A stretch of 64,000 nucleotides of DNA, from contig OZ029917.1 in NCBI GenBank assembly GCA_964023275.1, forward strand, positions 24,548,505 to 24,612,504. The letters run 5' to 3'. The DNA comes from Norana najaformis (lineage: Eukaryota; Annelida; Clitellata; Crassiclitellata; Hormogastridae). This document shows positions 1 through 13,400 of this stretch, one piece after another. The notes beneath the pieces were generated by a model. It was not told where the DNA came from and searched no databases. It saw only the letters and a list, made by a program, of their open reading frames with translations. Numbering within the stretch: the first letter of the stretch is position 1; each line of letters begins with the position of its first letter. The position numbers and the translations under genes are program-made.

Positions 1-1412
1 TTGAAGAGAGGCTCAGAAGCCAGCTGGAGGAGTCGGAGAGCAATCTAAAGAGCCAGTTCGACAAACTCTCGCACACAGAAAGAAGCGTTGGAGAGTTGAA
101 GAAGGTTGAGGAAGAATTGAGAAGTTCCCTTGTGAGCGTGCAAGAAAAGCTGGGAAAGGAATCAGCTGAAACAGACCAACTGAGGAAGAGTATTTCTGAG
201 CTGGAACTAGGTCAGAGCGAGCTTCGTGGACATCTGGCGGAAAAGGAACGCCTAATTAGCTCTCTCCACGATTCCAAACACCACTTGGAGCTCGAAAGAG
301 GAAGACTGCTGGTCCAGATTGACAACCTGGAAAAAAGAACTGAATCAAAGACACAAGAAATGGAAGAGCTGAGAAAGAAATGGAAAGTCGAGGAAGAAAG
401 GTTTCTCGATGAAAAGATCCGCCTTGAAAGAAGGGTTGCTGAACTCGAAGATGAATGCGTCAGTCTGAAGGAGACTCTGGAGAGTATGACGCGCAAGATG
501 GACACCAAACAGAAGATGTTTGTCGAGAAGGAGAAGGAGACGAGGAATGAGTGCGAGACGCTCCGAGACCAGCTCAACGTCCTTATGGGCACCGAAGAGG
601 ATCTTCTGGATCGCCTCAACGACCAGTACACAAAGGAAAGGAACCTCAAAAAGGAACTCGATGACCGTAAGAGAGATCTTGACCTTTGCAAAGAGAAGGT
701 GAAGACCATCGAAGCAGAGCTTGACGAGGCGAAGACTGAGGCGATGCATGAAAAGAAAGACTTTGAGGATAAGCAGAAGGAGTGGCGCGAAGTGGAAAAG
801 CGTCTCTTATCGAAGAGCCAAGCGCTGGAGAAGTCTGAAGCACTAATAAGCGCCAAGCTTTCCGTTCTCGAGACGTCCAAAAGCCACGCCGAACGTGAGG
901 AATCGGACCTGAGATTAAGGCTGAAGGTCCTCAGAGAAACTGAGGTCCAGCTCAAGGAGCGCATCGCCATGCTAGAAGGCAGCGAGTCGAGGCTTCAGCA
1001 GAAGGTGGCAGAACTCGAGTCGCTCAACTGCGCTCTGAAGGACTCGCTGAAGAGAGCTAACAAGCTGTCGACGCCATCCCAATGCCACATCTACGTGACT
1101 GATCTAAACGACGTTCCCGATAGCCTGGACCCAACATCCGGAGAATCCGAGGGCCAAGAACCGGTGCCTAAATCTTCCATATCCACGGGATCCGTCATCT
1201 ATCATCACGTCCCTTCCGGAAAGGTACACCAGATGGATAAGATGACGAAGGTGGACATGCTGTCGAAGATCTACCAGCTGGAAAGGAAGGACGTCATGCA
1301 ACGGACAAAGATCCAGGAACTTATGCAGAGTCTAGCAACTTTCAGGGAGGCAGCGGATGTAGCAACAATCACCATGGAAGCAGACGCTCTTGTGCCAACA
1401 CTTACAGCAAAG
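1..1412 (+). CDS. coiled-coil gene, exon A (5' truncated)
   Basis: The frame is open from position 3 to 1412 (470 codons). Long heptad-type coiled coil fills the first two thirds. A linker with DLNDVPDSLDPTSGES and a tail containing KVDMLSKIYQLERKDVM follow. Reading through gives a stop at 1419..1421, seven bases past an AAG|GTTCTG site. I prefer splicing there because phase 0 matches the next exon exactly. If the donor is not used, an isoform would end here. No ATG is needed because the exon continues from outside the window. Confidence 0.88.
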
Positions 1413-4400
1413 GTTCTGTAATAATCTGATGTATGCGTCATATGTAAGTAAGTAAGTAAGTAAGTATGTATGTATGTATGTATGTATGTATACGTATGTA
1501 CTACGTAAATGTAGTTTTAATTAGCAAATTCTGTAGCACCGGTGTCTAATGCACAAGATATCAGCCGATGACGTTCCAAATCATGCTTCAGTCAGGTCAA
1601 TCTCCAGGAAATCAGTCCGATGAAACAGAGGCAGCCTATCATCAACATCATTATTATTGTTGTTGTTGTTATTGTTGTTGTTATTATTATTTTTGATTAA
1701 TTGTATTAGCTTTTATTTATTTTATTTATTTATACAGAACACTTATATAGCGCCCCTTCAAGAAAACTACTCAGAAGCGCTCCCAAACCAACCTCGGCGA
1801 AAGAGAACAGTCTTAAGAGAAGAATAGAAGATAGAAGTAAAATCCCGGGGCAGAAGACGTAGAGTAACAGGAAGTCCATTCCAGAGGAATGGTAATCTTT
1901 AATAATTTAATAGTAATCTTAATAATTGCGAAATTGTTTCTTCCCCCCAAGAGTCTCCGGGAAGCTGTGACGTGGCCCTTTGCCCGAAAATGTTGGACGC
2001 CGCTGGTTTAGAGTGTAGGCCATGCTCCTTCCCCAGGTTGTTGTGTAGTGGGGCAGAGATTACGTTACTGAATACGCCTTCTCTTCGTCTCCGCAACGAC
2101 CCACTGCTAAGTAAGTATAGAGCTAATACACATGATGGAATCGACATAGCAGGTATTAAATGATTTGCAATTTCAGGATCTCACCCTAGCAACCACCTTA
2201 CCCGATTGGGCCAAGTGTGAACTGATGTGGAAAATGACGGCTCTCGAACTGAAGAAGAAAGAGTCTTACCTCAGGTAAAACTCAGACTAAATAGACAAAT
2301 TTGATACCTTATTATTTCATCAGCTCAGATGTATGGCCGCTGTAAGATAGCTTATAGTATCTTATTTCCCCCAGAACTGCGATAGTTATCTGACCCATCA
2401 TACAAACTCCCCTATAATCCACCGCTAGCAATTTCTGCATTGGCCTTTCACTAAAAACTGAAAACATTCCTGTTTCACAGATCCTCTATTCTGACTCCCC
2501 TTCTTCTCCTTCTGATCTCTCTCTCCTCTCCAACCCCAAACACCACCTACCGTAGCTGCCACTCTGTCTCTCTTGACCTGGAATCGAACCCCTTTTGCCT
2601 ATCGTTTTGGGTTTTGACTGAGCTCCTGTGAATAAGGTGGTCTCCGTGCCATGGCTTTTGTTTGGCGTTGTTGAAATCTCGGGATTACGATTACAATTAC
2701 TTATCTCCTTCGGTAACCTGTTTGTAATTAATGAAAGTTTTAATATGGTCAGGCAAGAATTCATGCACGAACCTTAAAGTTTTTCTTAACAAAAATACTG
2801 AGGCTTCCAAGATTAAATCAAGTTATAATCATTTGCGTCACAGTTTGGCAAGAATAGAGCCAATGCATCAAACAGATCAGACAGATCGAAAGGACGACAG
2901 ACAGACACAAACAAACAAATAGGCAGACAGACAGATGACTTGATAGTACAGTGGTTTCTTTAGGTCACAGTTGCAAGACGCAGTCGTAGCTTTCCAGGAC
3001 CAGGAAGCAGACTACAAGAAAGAAATACAAGAACTGGAAGAAGACCTTTTGAACGCAAGAAAACGAGAATCCAGGTAAATTTTCAAATCGGCGCCCATGC
3101 GATCGAGTGGTTAATGCGAATCGAATCCAAATGCATCGTTTAAACTGAGATTTCATTGTCAAGTTATGTGTAAGTGATGGTTGTCTTTAAAAGTTTCCTA
3201 AAAAGAGCGCACACCAATGACAGGCATGTGATAACTATGGGCCAGCGAGACAAGCCCGGGCAAGCTCAAAACTTGCTTACTAAGCAGCGTCAACGCAAAA
3301 TCACGTGATACATGCTTCACGACTCACAAGTTCTACGTTCGTGTCAACTTAAGATCACCTCCACATTGATTCCCTATTAATGTAAGTGCTGCCATCTTCT
3401 GAACATTTACACACGCTCAGATAGCGTCACAGTTCTGTTCTTTCGCAGTTTCACGATAATTGCTCGCAATGTAAGCTGCTTCTCGTCTGTGAACCTAGGC
3501 TCCGCCTGCGGTTGGCTGCCATTGAACCCAGTCACTCCCAAGAGCCTCAGTCGCTCGTCGCGGCTCAGCGCCTGCAAGATGCCGTTCTGGAGCTCGAATC
3601 TTCAGAGAAGATGCTCAGTCGGCGAATTGAGAACCTCCAGCTCCTAGAAGAAGAACTCAAGGAAAAGATCAGAAACAGCTGGAAGTCAAAGCCATTTGCT
3701 GTCTGCCCCGATTCAGCAGGCCGGTCAATGAAAACTATTTTATAATATTCTGTAATAATGACTCATGTTATTAACTGATTCAAAATTCTGTGATATGCTA
3801 TGCTAAGATATGCTGTACTATCCGATTCTTACCAATACCGACAAATTCTGTCCTGTTCAGTAGGATCACATCCCAAACAGTCGTGTTTTTCGTTTCCCTT
3901 CAATTCTTTAAACCCTTGTCAAACGTAACCACCTTCTTCAAGTTGTTCCGCACAATTTGGTGGTAACGGTATCATCAGAGAAGTTAAGGCAAGTCCCGTG
4001 ATGCACTTGACCCGTCTTCGTCCACTCTTACCTCAGAACAAGAAGCGAGTACCGGTTCTAATTGCTGCTAATGAATAAGGCTTTCTGACGTCTATCTGTT
4101 GTACTTTTTTAACCTGTGATGTGAGACTGACTTATGTGATCTAGATGAGAGAAGTGGCGAAGGTTTCTATCGTCTGCTGCAGCACCTCATTCGCCTTCCG
4201 GAGCTTCTGGAGTCCACCCGGATCCGCTACTATGGACATCTGGAGAAAAATTACACGGATGGTCTCCTGGATAAACTCCGGTTTATGGAAAGGTTAGAAA
4301 GAATAGGAATAATTCCACCAAATAGTCGTAAAGTAAGGTGACAAGAATTTGCGGTTCTAATCCCTAAAACATAGTGTTTCTTTACGTATTCACCATTCTT

Positions 4401-7400
4401 GATTTTAGTTGTTGCAGTATTAACGCAAGCACAAGACTGTATATGAATTTGTACTTTGCCTATAAAGTCGTCCAGTCCCTGGAGAAACTGAGGTCCATTG
4501 CACACATTGGTCGCGACTGAGGTGAGTCGGAAAATTGAGATCCTCAGCAAATTTGAGTATGAGTCGCTCTCTAGCAAACTGAACTACTCTACCACAAATG
4601 TAGTAACCGCAAAACAATAAGATTAATAATTGGAGCATACAATGACCGCTATTTGCATTTCTTAAAGGAACGAGGCTGATTTGAGGCAGAAACTGCAGTG
4701 GCCATCCTTCTATTCCAATTCCGTGTTAGCGGCAACAGACTCACCGGAAGCAGTGATGCTAAAAATGAGAATCGACGAACTGGAAAAGTCGGAAAAGCAT
4801 CTAAGAAAGCAGGTGATAATAAATATTAATATATGTTGTTTAAATTTGCTTGTATAAAATATTTTAAAAATTTCAGCTGAAATAAAATTTGTTATAGGCA
4901 CGGCTAACCCTGTCATTGACAGTTGTTGCCACTGGAACTCTGCGGTTAACAGTTACTTCGGTAACAGGTCAAATATTCCAGCAGTACTCCAACACTTTGA
5001 TAACAAGTTTCACACGACTTGAAAAACTCATTTTCACACAGCGATATGACTTAATATATTGCGCCGTGGTCAATGAATGTGTAAGGGGAGAAGCTCAAAA
5101 ATATGGTATTGTATTGTGCTATGTTGTGTTGTATTACGTTGTGCTGCGTTACGTTGTGTTGTATTGAACTGCATTGTATTGTAACGTATTGTAGTCTATG
5201 GTATTGTATTGTATGCTACTGTATTGTATGTGATGCACAGAATTCCAACCCCAGATGCAGAGGTGAAAGGCCGGTGCTCAACTATTCTGGTCCATACCTC
5301 AAAACGAACAATTCTAGAACTGTTTTCCAAGATTGTCATCTTTTGTGGATTTCCGCTGTTTCGAGATGGTCTAGCGTTATTGTTGATTCCCATGACGAAT
5401 GTGGTTGGTCCTTAATGATCGTGAAAGCTTGCATAGCAGCCACGGTGAGCCGGAAGGGGTAATTAGTTTAAGTTATTCTATTGTTTTTTTACTGCCTAGG
5501 TGGAAGAGTTGGAAGTCGATAAGGAACAACTTTACGAGAGTTGTCGTCAGGACAAGGGCGTCATCCATGAGCTCAGCGTCAAGAATCGCGAACAGCAGCT
5601 CTCGGAAGCCAGTCTCAAGGTCAGACTATCTGGACTGCAAAACAATGAGTCTGAACTCGCGTCTCGACTCAAGGCCACAAGTTCGAGAATAGAGGACATG
5701 GAAAAGATGCTAAAGAAGCTTAAATGCTCGGAAGAAGCGTTGAAGGAAGAGCTTTCCAAGAAACATCTATCCGAGGTTGAATATAAACGGAAGTTGGATT
5801 GCGCCTATGAGATCATCCAGACCCGAGAAACGGAGGTGTCAAGGCACAAGTTGGACGCGACTGAGTTGAGTCGGAAGGTTGAGACCTTGGAAGATACTAT
5901 CAGGAAATTACAGACGGTGGAGCGTTCCATGAATGATGAGATCAAGAACCGTCTGGTCTCAGAGTCGGAGCTAAAAACCAAGCTTACTGAGGCAAAGGAG
6001 AGGCTGGAAGAGGCGGAAGAGGACAAAAAGAAGCTGAGGAAGGAATTGCGCGAAATGGCAGGAAAGATCGACGACCTCGAAAATGCTTTGAGGAAATTCA
6101 AAGCCAGTGACTCCTTTTTGACAGAACAGGTCCAGGTTCTCCAGAAGTCGGAACGGGACTCGAAAATGAAGCTGGAGAACGCCGAGGAAGCGCTGAGTGG
6201 AAAAGAAATGGAGTTAAAGAGACAGAAGAAGGAGTTCCAAGAGGAAGAGGATTTACTTCAGAAGAACGTCACTAAACTGCGAGCTCAAATTGAGGAGATG
6301 GAAGACGTGGAGAGGATAAAGAATCAAACTCTTCGAGATGCCGAGGAAAGGACAACCAATCTTAAAAAGCGGCTGACGACGTTAGAGCATGTTGTGGAAA
6401 CGTCTCATAAGAAGGAGATGGAACTGGAAGAGAGAAGAAGCGAGCTGTCTGGGAAGTTGGAAAAGGTGGAAGAGGAGAACTCTAGTCTCTTGCAGGAGAC
6501 ATTAAAGCTAAAACGGGAGAAGGAACGCTGCCTTGAAAGAATCGAGTCCTTGAATGGAACCGTCACTGAACTGAAGGAACGAGTGGCAACCACCTCAGAT
6601 AAGAATTCAGTCATGGAGACATGGTTGTACGAGACCCAGGGGAAAATGGAGACGAGCGAAAAGTGCTGGAAAAGTCAAATGGAACTCATGGAACAGAACG
6701 ATCGGCGTATGCGTCAAAAAATCAAGGAGCTGGAAGCTCAGGTAAGCAACGAATAATCAAAGACATCTCTGAAAGTGATCAATGTATAGTATCAAAGGTA
6801 GAAACAGAAATACATTGACTATCATGGTCTCAAGAATCGCGAACAGCGGCTCTCGGAAGCCAGTCTTTTAACTCTGATCGATTTAGTTACCTTCAGTACT
6901 TAAGATAAGCCAAGTATTCTTTGCAAAAAGTGGTTCACTTAGCGAAGGTGCTGAAGTCAAACTGTGAATAGTCTTCAAAGTAAAAACCTCTTTGAAACGA
7001 ATTTAAAATACCAAATTACATGTAAATAACGTTCACTAAGCAGCAATCCCACATTTTCTTATTTATACATTCAGCGCCAGCAGCATAAGATCATTCAAGG
7101 TGCAAGATGGGTACAACTCTAAAAACAAAATGAACAACAAATTTTCGTTCAATTAAACCAAACGCGAGACTAAATCTACATGCAGTTTTAAAACAGAATC
7201 TCAAGCTCGAAATAGAATTTTGCCTTCCTATTTGACTTCTTCATTACCATACACTAAATGAACCACTTTCTTACAAAGAACATTTCCTTCTCTTCATCGT
7301 TGAAAGTAAACATGTAAACCAAAGTTAACAGACCGTATTTAATGCAAATGTAAATGTACACGTTTTTCTATAGCGATCTAATGGCCTCGATTTTCTGCTG

Positions 7401-10400
7401 TTTCTACCTTGAATGAACTTTAAAATGAACTCTGTTTTAGCACAATATATTCAGCTAACATCTGATGTAGCTACTCAGTTACCTAGAAAACGGACTTTGT
7501 GGAAATAAAATTATTTTCAATATTTCAGTATTGTATTAAACTTGCTTCATATAGGCCTACTCGTGATCAAGATTCAATTTATGGATGAAAGAAAAGAAAC
7601 TTACCCTTTGCTAATTCGGACAGTGCTGCATCTGGAATGGATTAGTCCACGTCTCTAGTTCTGAACTTGTTTTGCAGCTATTCTGGCCACTGCTTCAGCC
7701 ATAATACAGTCTATATTTGATAGGTCACGCAATTCTCTTGATTACAAGCAACTTATGACGCATTTCTTGCTTTTTCAACAACAAAAAACAACAAATGGGA
7801 CATAAGTTACTTTTTTGGTTTTATGCAAAAACGAGAAATATTAGAGCTTTAGGCCAAACCGCGAATTGGAAATGCAGACAGCTATTCCTCAATATTTAAT
7901 TGACAGGGTCATTCCTTCTGGAAAGATTCTAGAGTAATTACTGAGCACATTCCAAAAAGAGATCACAAAAAGGTACGAAGCAATTTCGATTATATAAAAC
8001 AATTACCTTACTAACAGTCGAGATAGGCATATTATACAAGTTTTCTGGAAAGACCGAAGATTAACATTTGACGTGAAATGTTGACAGGTGAAGTCGAATG
8101 TTAAAAGTGCAGAAGAAATAAGAACGAACAGCAAAGCTGTACAAGTTCGGATGTCGCAGACATTTGCACTCAGCAAACTAACATCTGGTGAATATTGGTC
8201 AACCTTAACTCAATTCAGATAACTCAAATTTCGACGTTCCCTTAAAAACTCTGTCTTATTCTGCTTGTTCTAATCTAATCTAATCTGAAAACTTCCATAG
8301 AGCAGTTACCACAAAAGCATCAACCAGTCGCGATCCATAAGACTTTACCTCAGAGGCCGGAAGATGTTTGTTGCCTTATCACGGTAATGATATAATATTA
8401 GCATAGCCTTCGTTATGCCACTGCCTACAGTAGCCTATATGTTACCTATGCCAAATTCATTTTATTGTATACATATATAATACATGCTGTAAATGTTTTG
8501 AACAATGGAACTGACTAAGCATCGAGGTTTTATGCTTAATTGCCATTGCATTTATCTCCCTATCTCATTCTTGTTTGCAGACGACGTGGTCTACCTCATG
8601 CAGTCGCAGGAAGGTAAGTCGATTATCCAATATTCCTCGTGAGAATATAATACCATACTGCAAGCTATCTAATACTATACAATACTATACTATTCTTTGC
8701 AGTTCGCCTGGATTTCGCGTGATTTTACTCCGTAGAGTTGCTCTGGAACAGCTGTAGACACCCTTACAGCCGCCATTACATATGCATTACGCTCGAATAG
8801 GTCTGCAACTGTAAGACATACACATGTGACGAACTGTTTCTTGTGTGTGAATATACCATCAAAAAATCTTGTACAAATAAAAAACAATTTTCAGCCAGAA
8901 GTTATATTTTTTGTGTTAACGCTTCAGCAGAAAGACGTTTGAAGCCTTGGACCACACGCTTCTGTTGACTTGATGTCTTTCTATCGGAATATGTTATCTT
9001 ATATGTTAACTTTACATTTTAAGGCATGTATAGCTTCAGGGGTCATTCGCTTAGCCTGATTGTAATCACAATTGTAAGTGCACATTTATACAGCGCAGTT
9101 ATCAAGAAAACTTATAGGAGATGTGATAGACCTGGTAATGCAAAATCACTATAAAATAGAATGGCCTTCAACCGCTGGCGAAATAGAGGCAGAGAAAGGA
9201 CACGAAGTTCATGTCGCAGGTTAAATGGCAGCCTTTTCAACAGGATCATAAGATATGACAATAAGAAAGCTTCCGCCGGAAATGACCATTCTTATCTATT
9301 TCCGGTGTAGAGTTCAAGAGAGCGATGACGATGCTTGAGACGAAGCATCCAGCTGTCTACAAAGACTTCATGTCGACAATCCAGCCGAACAGCGTCCACT
9401 TGCGGGCTGTATCGCGTGGCCGCCGAGGTCAGGGAGGATCAGGCGGAGTGTCAGCCACCGCAGAGCCAGGGGTTCTGGGCGACAGCGTCATCTCCTGGGG
9501 TCCCTCTGCAGGAGACTCAGTGACGGACGAAGGCATCTTCTCCTCGGCAGACCCTTTTGACTCCACATACACGCAGTCCACTCATTCTCAGGTTTGGGTC
9601 ATTCCCGAGGTCTTTCAAATCAACCAGAGCTATGCACCATACCATCTTAGAGATTAGAAATAGTTTCCCAATTAATCTTCACTAACACTTGGCGAAGAGC
9701 AAAAAATCTGACCAGATTAATTGACTATTGGACAAAGATATGGTTTCTGGAATATGTGAGGAAATGGCGGCGGTTAATAAAACCGGATGAAGCTGTAACT
9801 TTATAACTAAAAGGAATAGGAGGCTGAAATTTTACACTGACTCACTTTCTCTTCTCTTTTCTGAAATGCAATAGATTTAAGTGTACTCTAGCTGCGAACC
9901 AAAAGTGATTATTTAGACGCCTCGTACATGTTACAATGCTCAAGCTTGACATTTCCTGACGTATGTATCTGGTTAGTTATATAGCACTTTTTAAGAACCT
10001 CGCTTTGAAGTAGGCGCTTTGAAATAGGTCTATGTCTATGAGCCTTGTTTAGTGACAAATGGCCTGTTTCCCAAATCAGTAAGCTATTTCCGCCCTTTAA
10101 CAAACTTTTACTGTACACTTTTAGGTTAACATTTTTATTTTCACCTTTCTTGTTTTGTTCTTCAAAATCGGTTTTGCTTGGATTTAAATTTTGAATTTTT
10201 TTTATTATATATCGATTTTGCAAGTCAAATCAAGACTTGTCCATTCTTATTGCGAACCACCGCTTTGTCTTCGTATCTGATATGTCTCCTTTCTTGTGCC
10301 TGTTTACATGTATGTGTACCTGCATCTGTCTAAATATATCTATCGTAGCACAGCATTGCACGGATTTTAAATCGCTTAGAAGATCTGCGCTACGTTAGAA

Positions 10401-13400
10401 CCTTTGCACTGTTCATGTGCATCTACAGTTACCTTTCGACAGAATTCAGTGAAGCTTCTCGGTGGTGGTTCTCTTCTTTCAGCTTGTTTTATTCATCTGT
10501 TGTCATCCAATTGGCTATTCTAGTCCTTCCCCACGTTTTCATACAAAGAGATGACGCTACTAAGTTGACCCCAAACCCGGTCCTGCAAGGCTTTCTCGAA
10601 GAAATTATAAAATTAAATCGGCTATGATAATACTCATGAAGGACATCTAGGAGAAATAGGAAAGTAAAGCGAGAAGAGACACACATGTTCGAATGCAGGA
10701 AAATGACCTTACAGGGTATTTGGAAATTTGGAAATGTTGACGATTTGAAACCAAGAAAATGGCTCCAAACGATTCGAGGACTGGAAAAGGTCGTAACCTC
10801 TGCTACGACAAACTATGATCCCCTTTGTCAGCTACTGTCCCCTTACATCACCACACATAGTCAAATGCACGTTTTGAATGCCTCCAGTCTTATTATGCCC
10901 TTTAATCTCATTGTCTATATTTCTGAACCATAATAAACCACACTACATAGAAGTGTTTAATGCTGAATTAATGTTTAAATGGTCGCTTCAAGTGAAACTA
11001 TAGTCAAAAATTGCTATCCGTTATAGAAACCCAGTTGAAATCCTAAATCTGTTGAAGCTGAATGCTTGGTTAGGTCATAATGCAAAATATGTACCAGTTT
11101 AAAATTCAATAAAAGCGACCTCTGACCCCGTCGCTCATCTCCTATTGTCTTCTACATAATAATATTAGTTGTTAACGTTTCCTTCAGAGGCCGTCTTCAG
11201 CGACCAAGGCCAGTGCTGTCATCGATGAGGGCGCAAGTCCCTGGAGCCTCAGAGTTGCCCCGTCCTCAAAAACCAGAGTTGGCAGAGGCCATACAGATGA
11301 GGACAAGAGCTATCAGAATCGAAATCCTCCCTGGACTGAGATCGATGCCAACTTAGGCTGTATGAATATCATTTCTGTAGCTATATCTTTAAACAATTTT
11401 AATAAGAACTGAATGATTTACATTATTCTATAACTGGTTTTTGGCGTTGAACTGTATTAATTGCCACTCGTGATACTCTGTATTTTCACTGGACCTAGTT
11501 TAATCATGCATCGACTTTAAGTTAAATTTATCGCTGCGCTATAAATTGTAAGCCTATCAGTTTGACTATTTTTAGCTGACCTCGATGACGTCACGATGGC
11601 TGTGGAGTTCTCAGATTCGACCGACGACGGGCCTTCTTTAGCCGCCAGAAATAAGCTTCCGTCGTCTGCGATTGGCTTTGAACCAGTTTTCCCTAAGTTC
11701 TGGGCGCCTGCATTAAGAGGGGTACCTGGAACCGAAAGACCAGAAGAAACGCTGGTTCCCGACAAAGCAGACGACAGCGGCGATGCTGGCTCAGAAATGG
11801 CGGACGAAGAGAACTTCCGGGCACCAATTCGTTCCCATTGTAACCGGCTTTCGGATCGACAAAATGTATGTCATGCAGACCACGCTTCTATCTAATATTC
11901 CGATACCCATAATCAGATTACAGGATTACTTTTACAGCGCAGTCGTATTGATTATCTATGGCGTCTTTATCTTTGGCTTGAGGCGCAAGCGTAGAAATCC
12001 GAAACATCCAGAAATATTAACTTTTGGCCAAACTCCATTACGAGAGGACTTGAAGTTACACCTGCAATACCCGGACGCACTCTGAAAACTATTGTAACGT
12101 AGCGATTTTAACTTGCATCGTTCAATTGCACTGTTTGTCAACGCATATTTTAGCGATAGCAGAAATCTTCCATTTAACTAACTAAGGGGCCGTCCATAAA
12201 TGACGTCACGCACCTAGGGGGTTGAGGGGGGTCACACATATGTGACGATTTGTGACGAGGGGAGGGGGTGTTTAAGAACTGTGGCGTCACATCATCACAT
12301 CAAACATCAAAATGTATAATGATTGTAATAATTATACTCCTTCCATATTTCTTAGTTCTACTATATAGTTTCAAGTATTTTTATAGTTATAATTACTTTA
12401 TTTGATAATTATAAGAAAGTTTGCATATAAAATTCTGGACATCTGGTTTTTTCGGGTGTGTGTGCAGAGCTTTGTGATGTCATATTTGAGGGGGGTATGA
12501 CTTGTGACGACGTGTGACGAGGGGAAGGGGTCAGAAATTGTCCTAAATTGCGTGACGTCATTTATGGACCGCTCCTAAGTGCAATGTAAAATTTTTATAT
12601 GTATGATCCTTAATTGTTTTCGTATTATTTCCAGACTTGGCTAATTAAAAATCTATATTTTTAAATTATTAATTGTGAGTTTAGACGGACCCGTCTAAGT
12701 TGCAACGTTCGAAAAGCCTCGAACCCAGAACTAACTATGTGCGTTCGAGGCCACTTTCCAACCCAGCTGCACCGGAAGTCAAGCATTTTGTGCCATCGAT
12801 AAATGACGCTAGCAGACAGCAACGCAAAGTCGCCATGACTCCGCGCCCTCAAAGGTCACATGACATCATCATCATTTGTTGTCGTTGCTCACCTTCTACC
12901 CCTGCTCCTCCTCTTTTCACTCCTTCTCCTGCTCATTCTTCCATTCAACATCATTACGAAGGCTTCACTGCCACTTGACACAGTTTATAGCGAGTTCCAT
13001 ACAACATACCAAAATTTCAGATTTTGAATGCTGTGAACATTGGTGGCCAATAATTAATCTAATATTCCGACACCAGTGTTTCAGTTTGCTTTATCAGAAA
13101 ATGAATAAGTAGTCTTATTACATTGCATATAAGAAGCAGTAAATTAATATTTTGGTAACTATATCGCAATATCACGTGAATTCTTTTATGTTAAAGAAGA
13201 ATTTCTGCTAAATTTCACGTAATTATCAATCGTTTTCAGAAGGTTTCTTCATATGAAACACGTAACTGCATTGAGGAATACATTTCAAAGCGTCTTACAT
13301 CACACACACTCTGTTACATTAAACTAGAGGTCATTTTTTAACGCTGCAGTCATTTTAGGTATATGAAATGTGTCATCTTTCTAGTGCATCATTAAAAAAA

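Larger units (their letters stand above)
6742..8580. other. introns around the 25-nt microexon
   Basis: AT-rich intronic sequence interrupted only by the microexon at 7075..7099. It contains a 37-bp copy of exon G sequence at 6830..6866. I see no other exon, RNA gene or mobile element in it. Confidence 0.6.

Noticed and set aside
212..970. Long minus-strand Ser/Arg/Phe-rich frame opposite exon A
   Set aside because: It is the antisense shadow of a Glu/Lys/Leu coiled coil; composition and position are fully explained by the plus-strand exon.
3968..4060. Possible missing exon between exons D and E, with a GCAAGT donor after GAAGTTAAG
   Set aside because: The segment aligns with the body of the SINE at 46900 and 61288, so the GCAAGT is repeat sequence, not a splice site.
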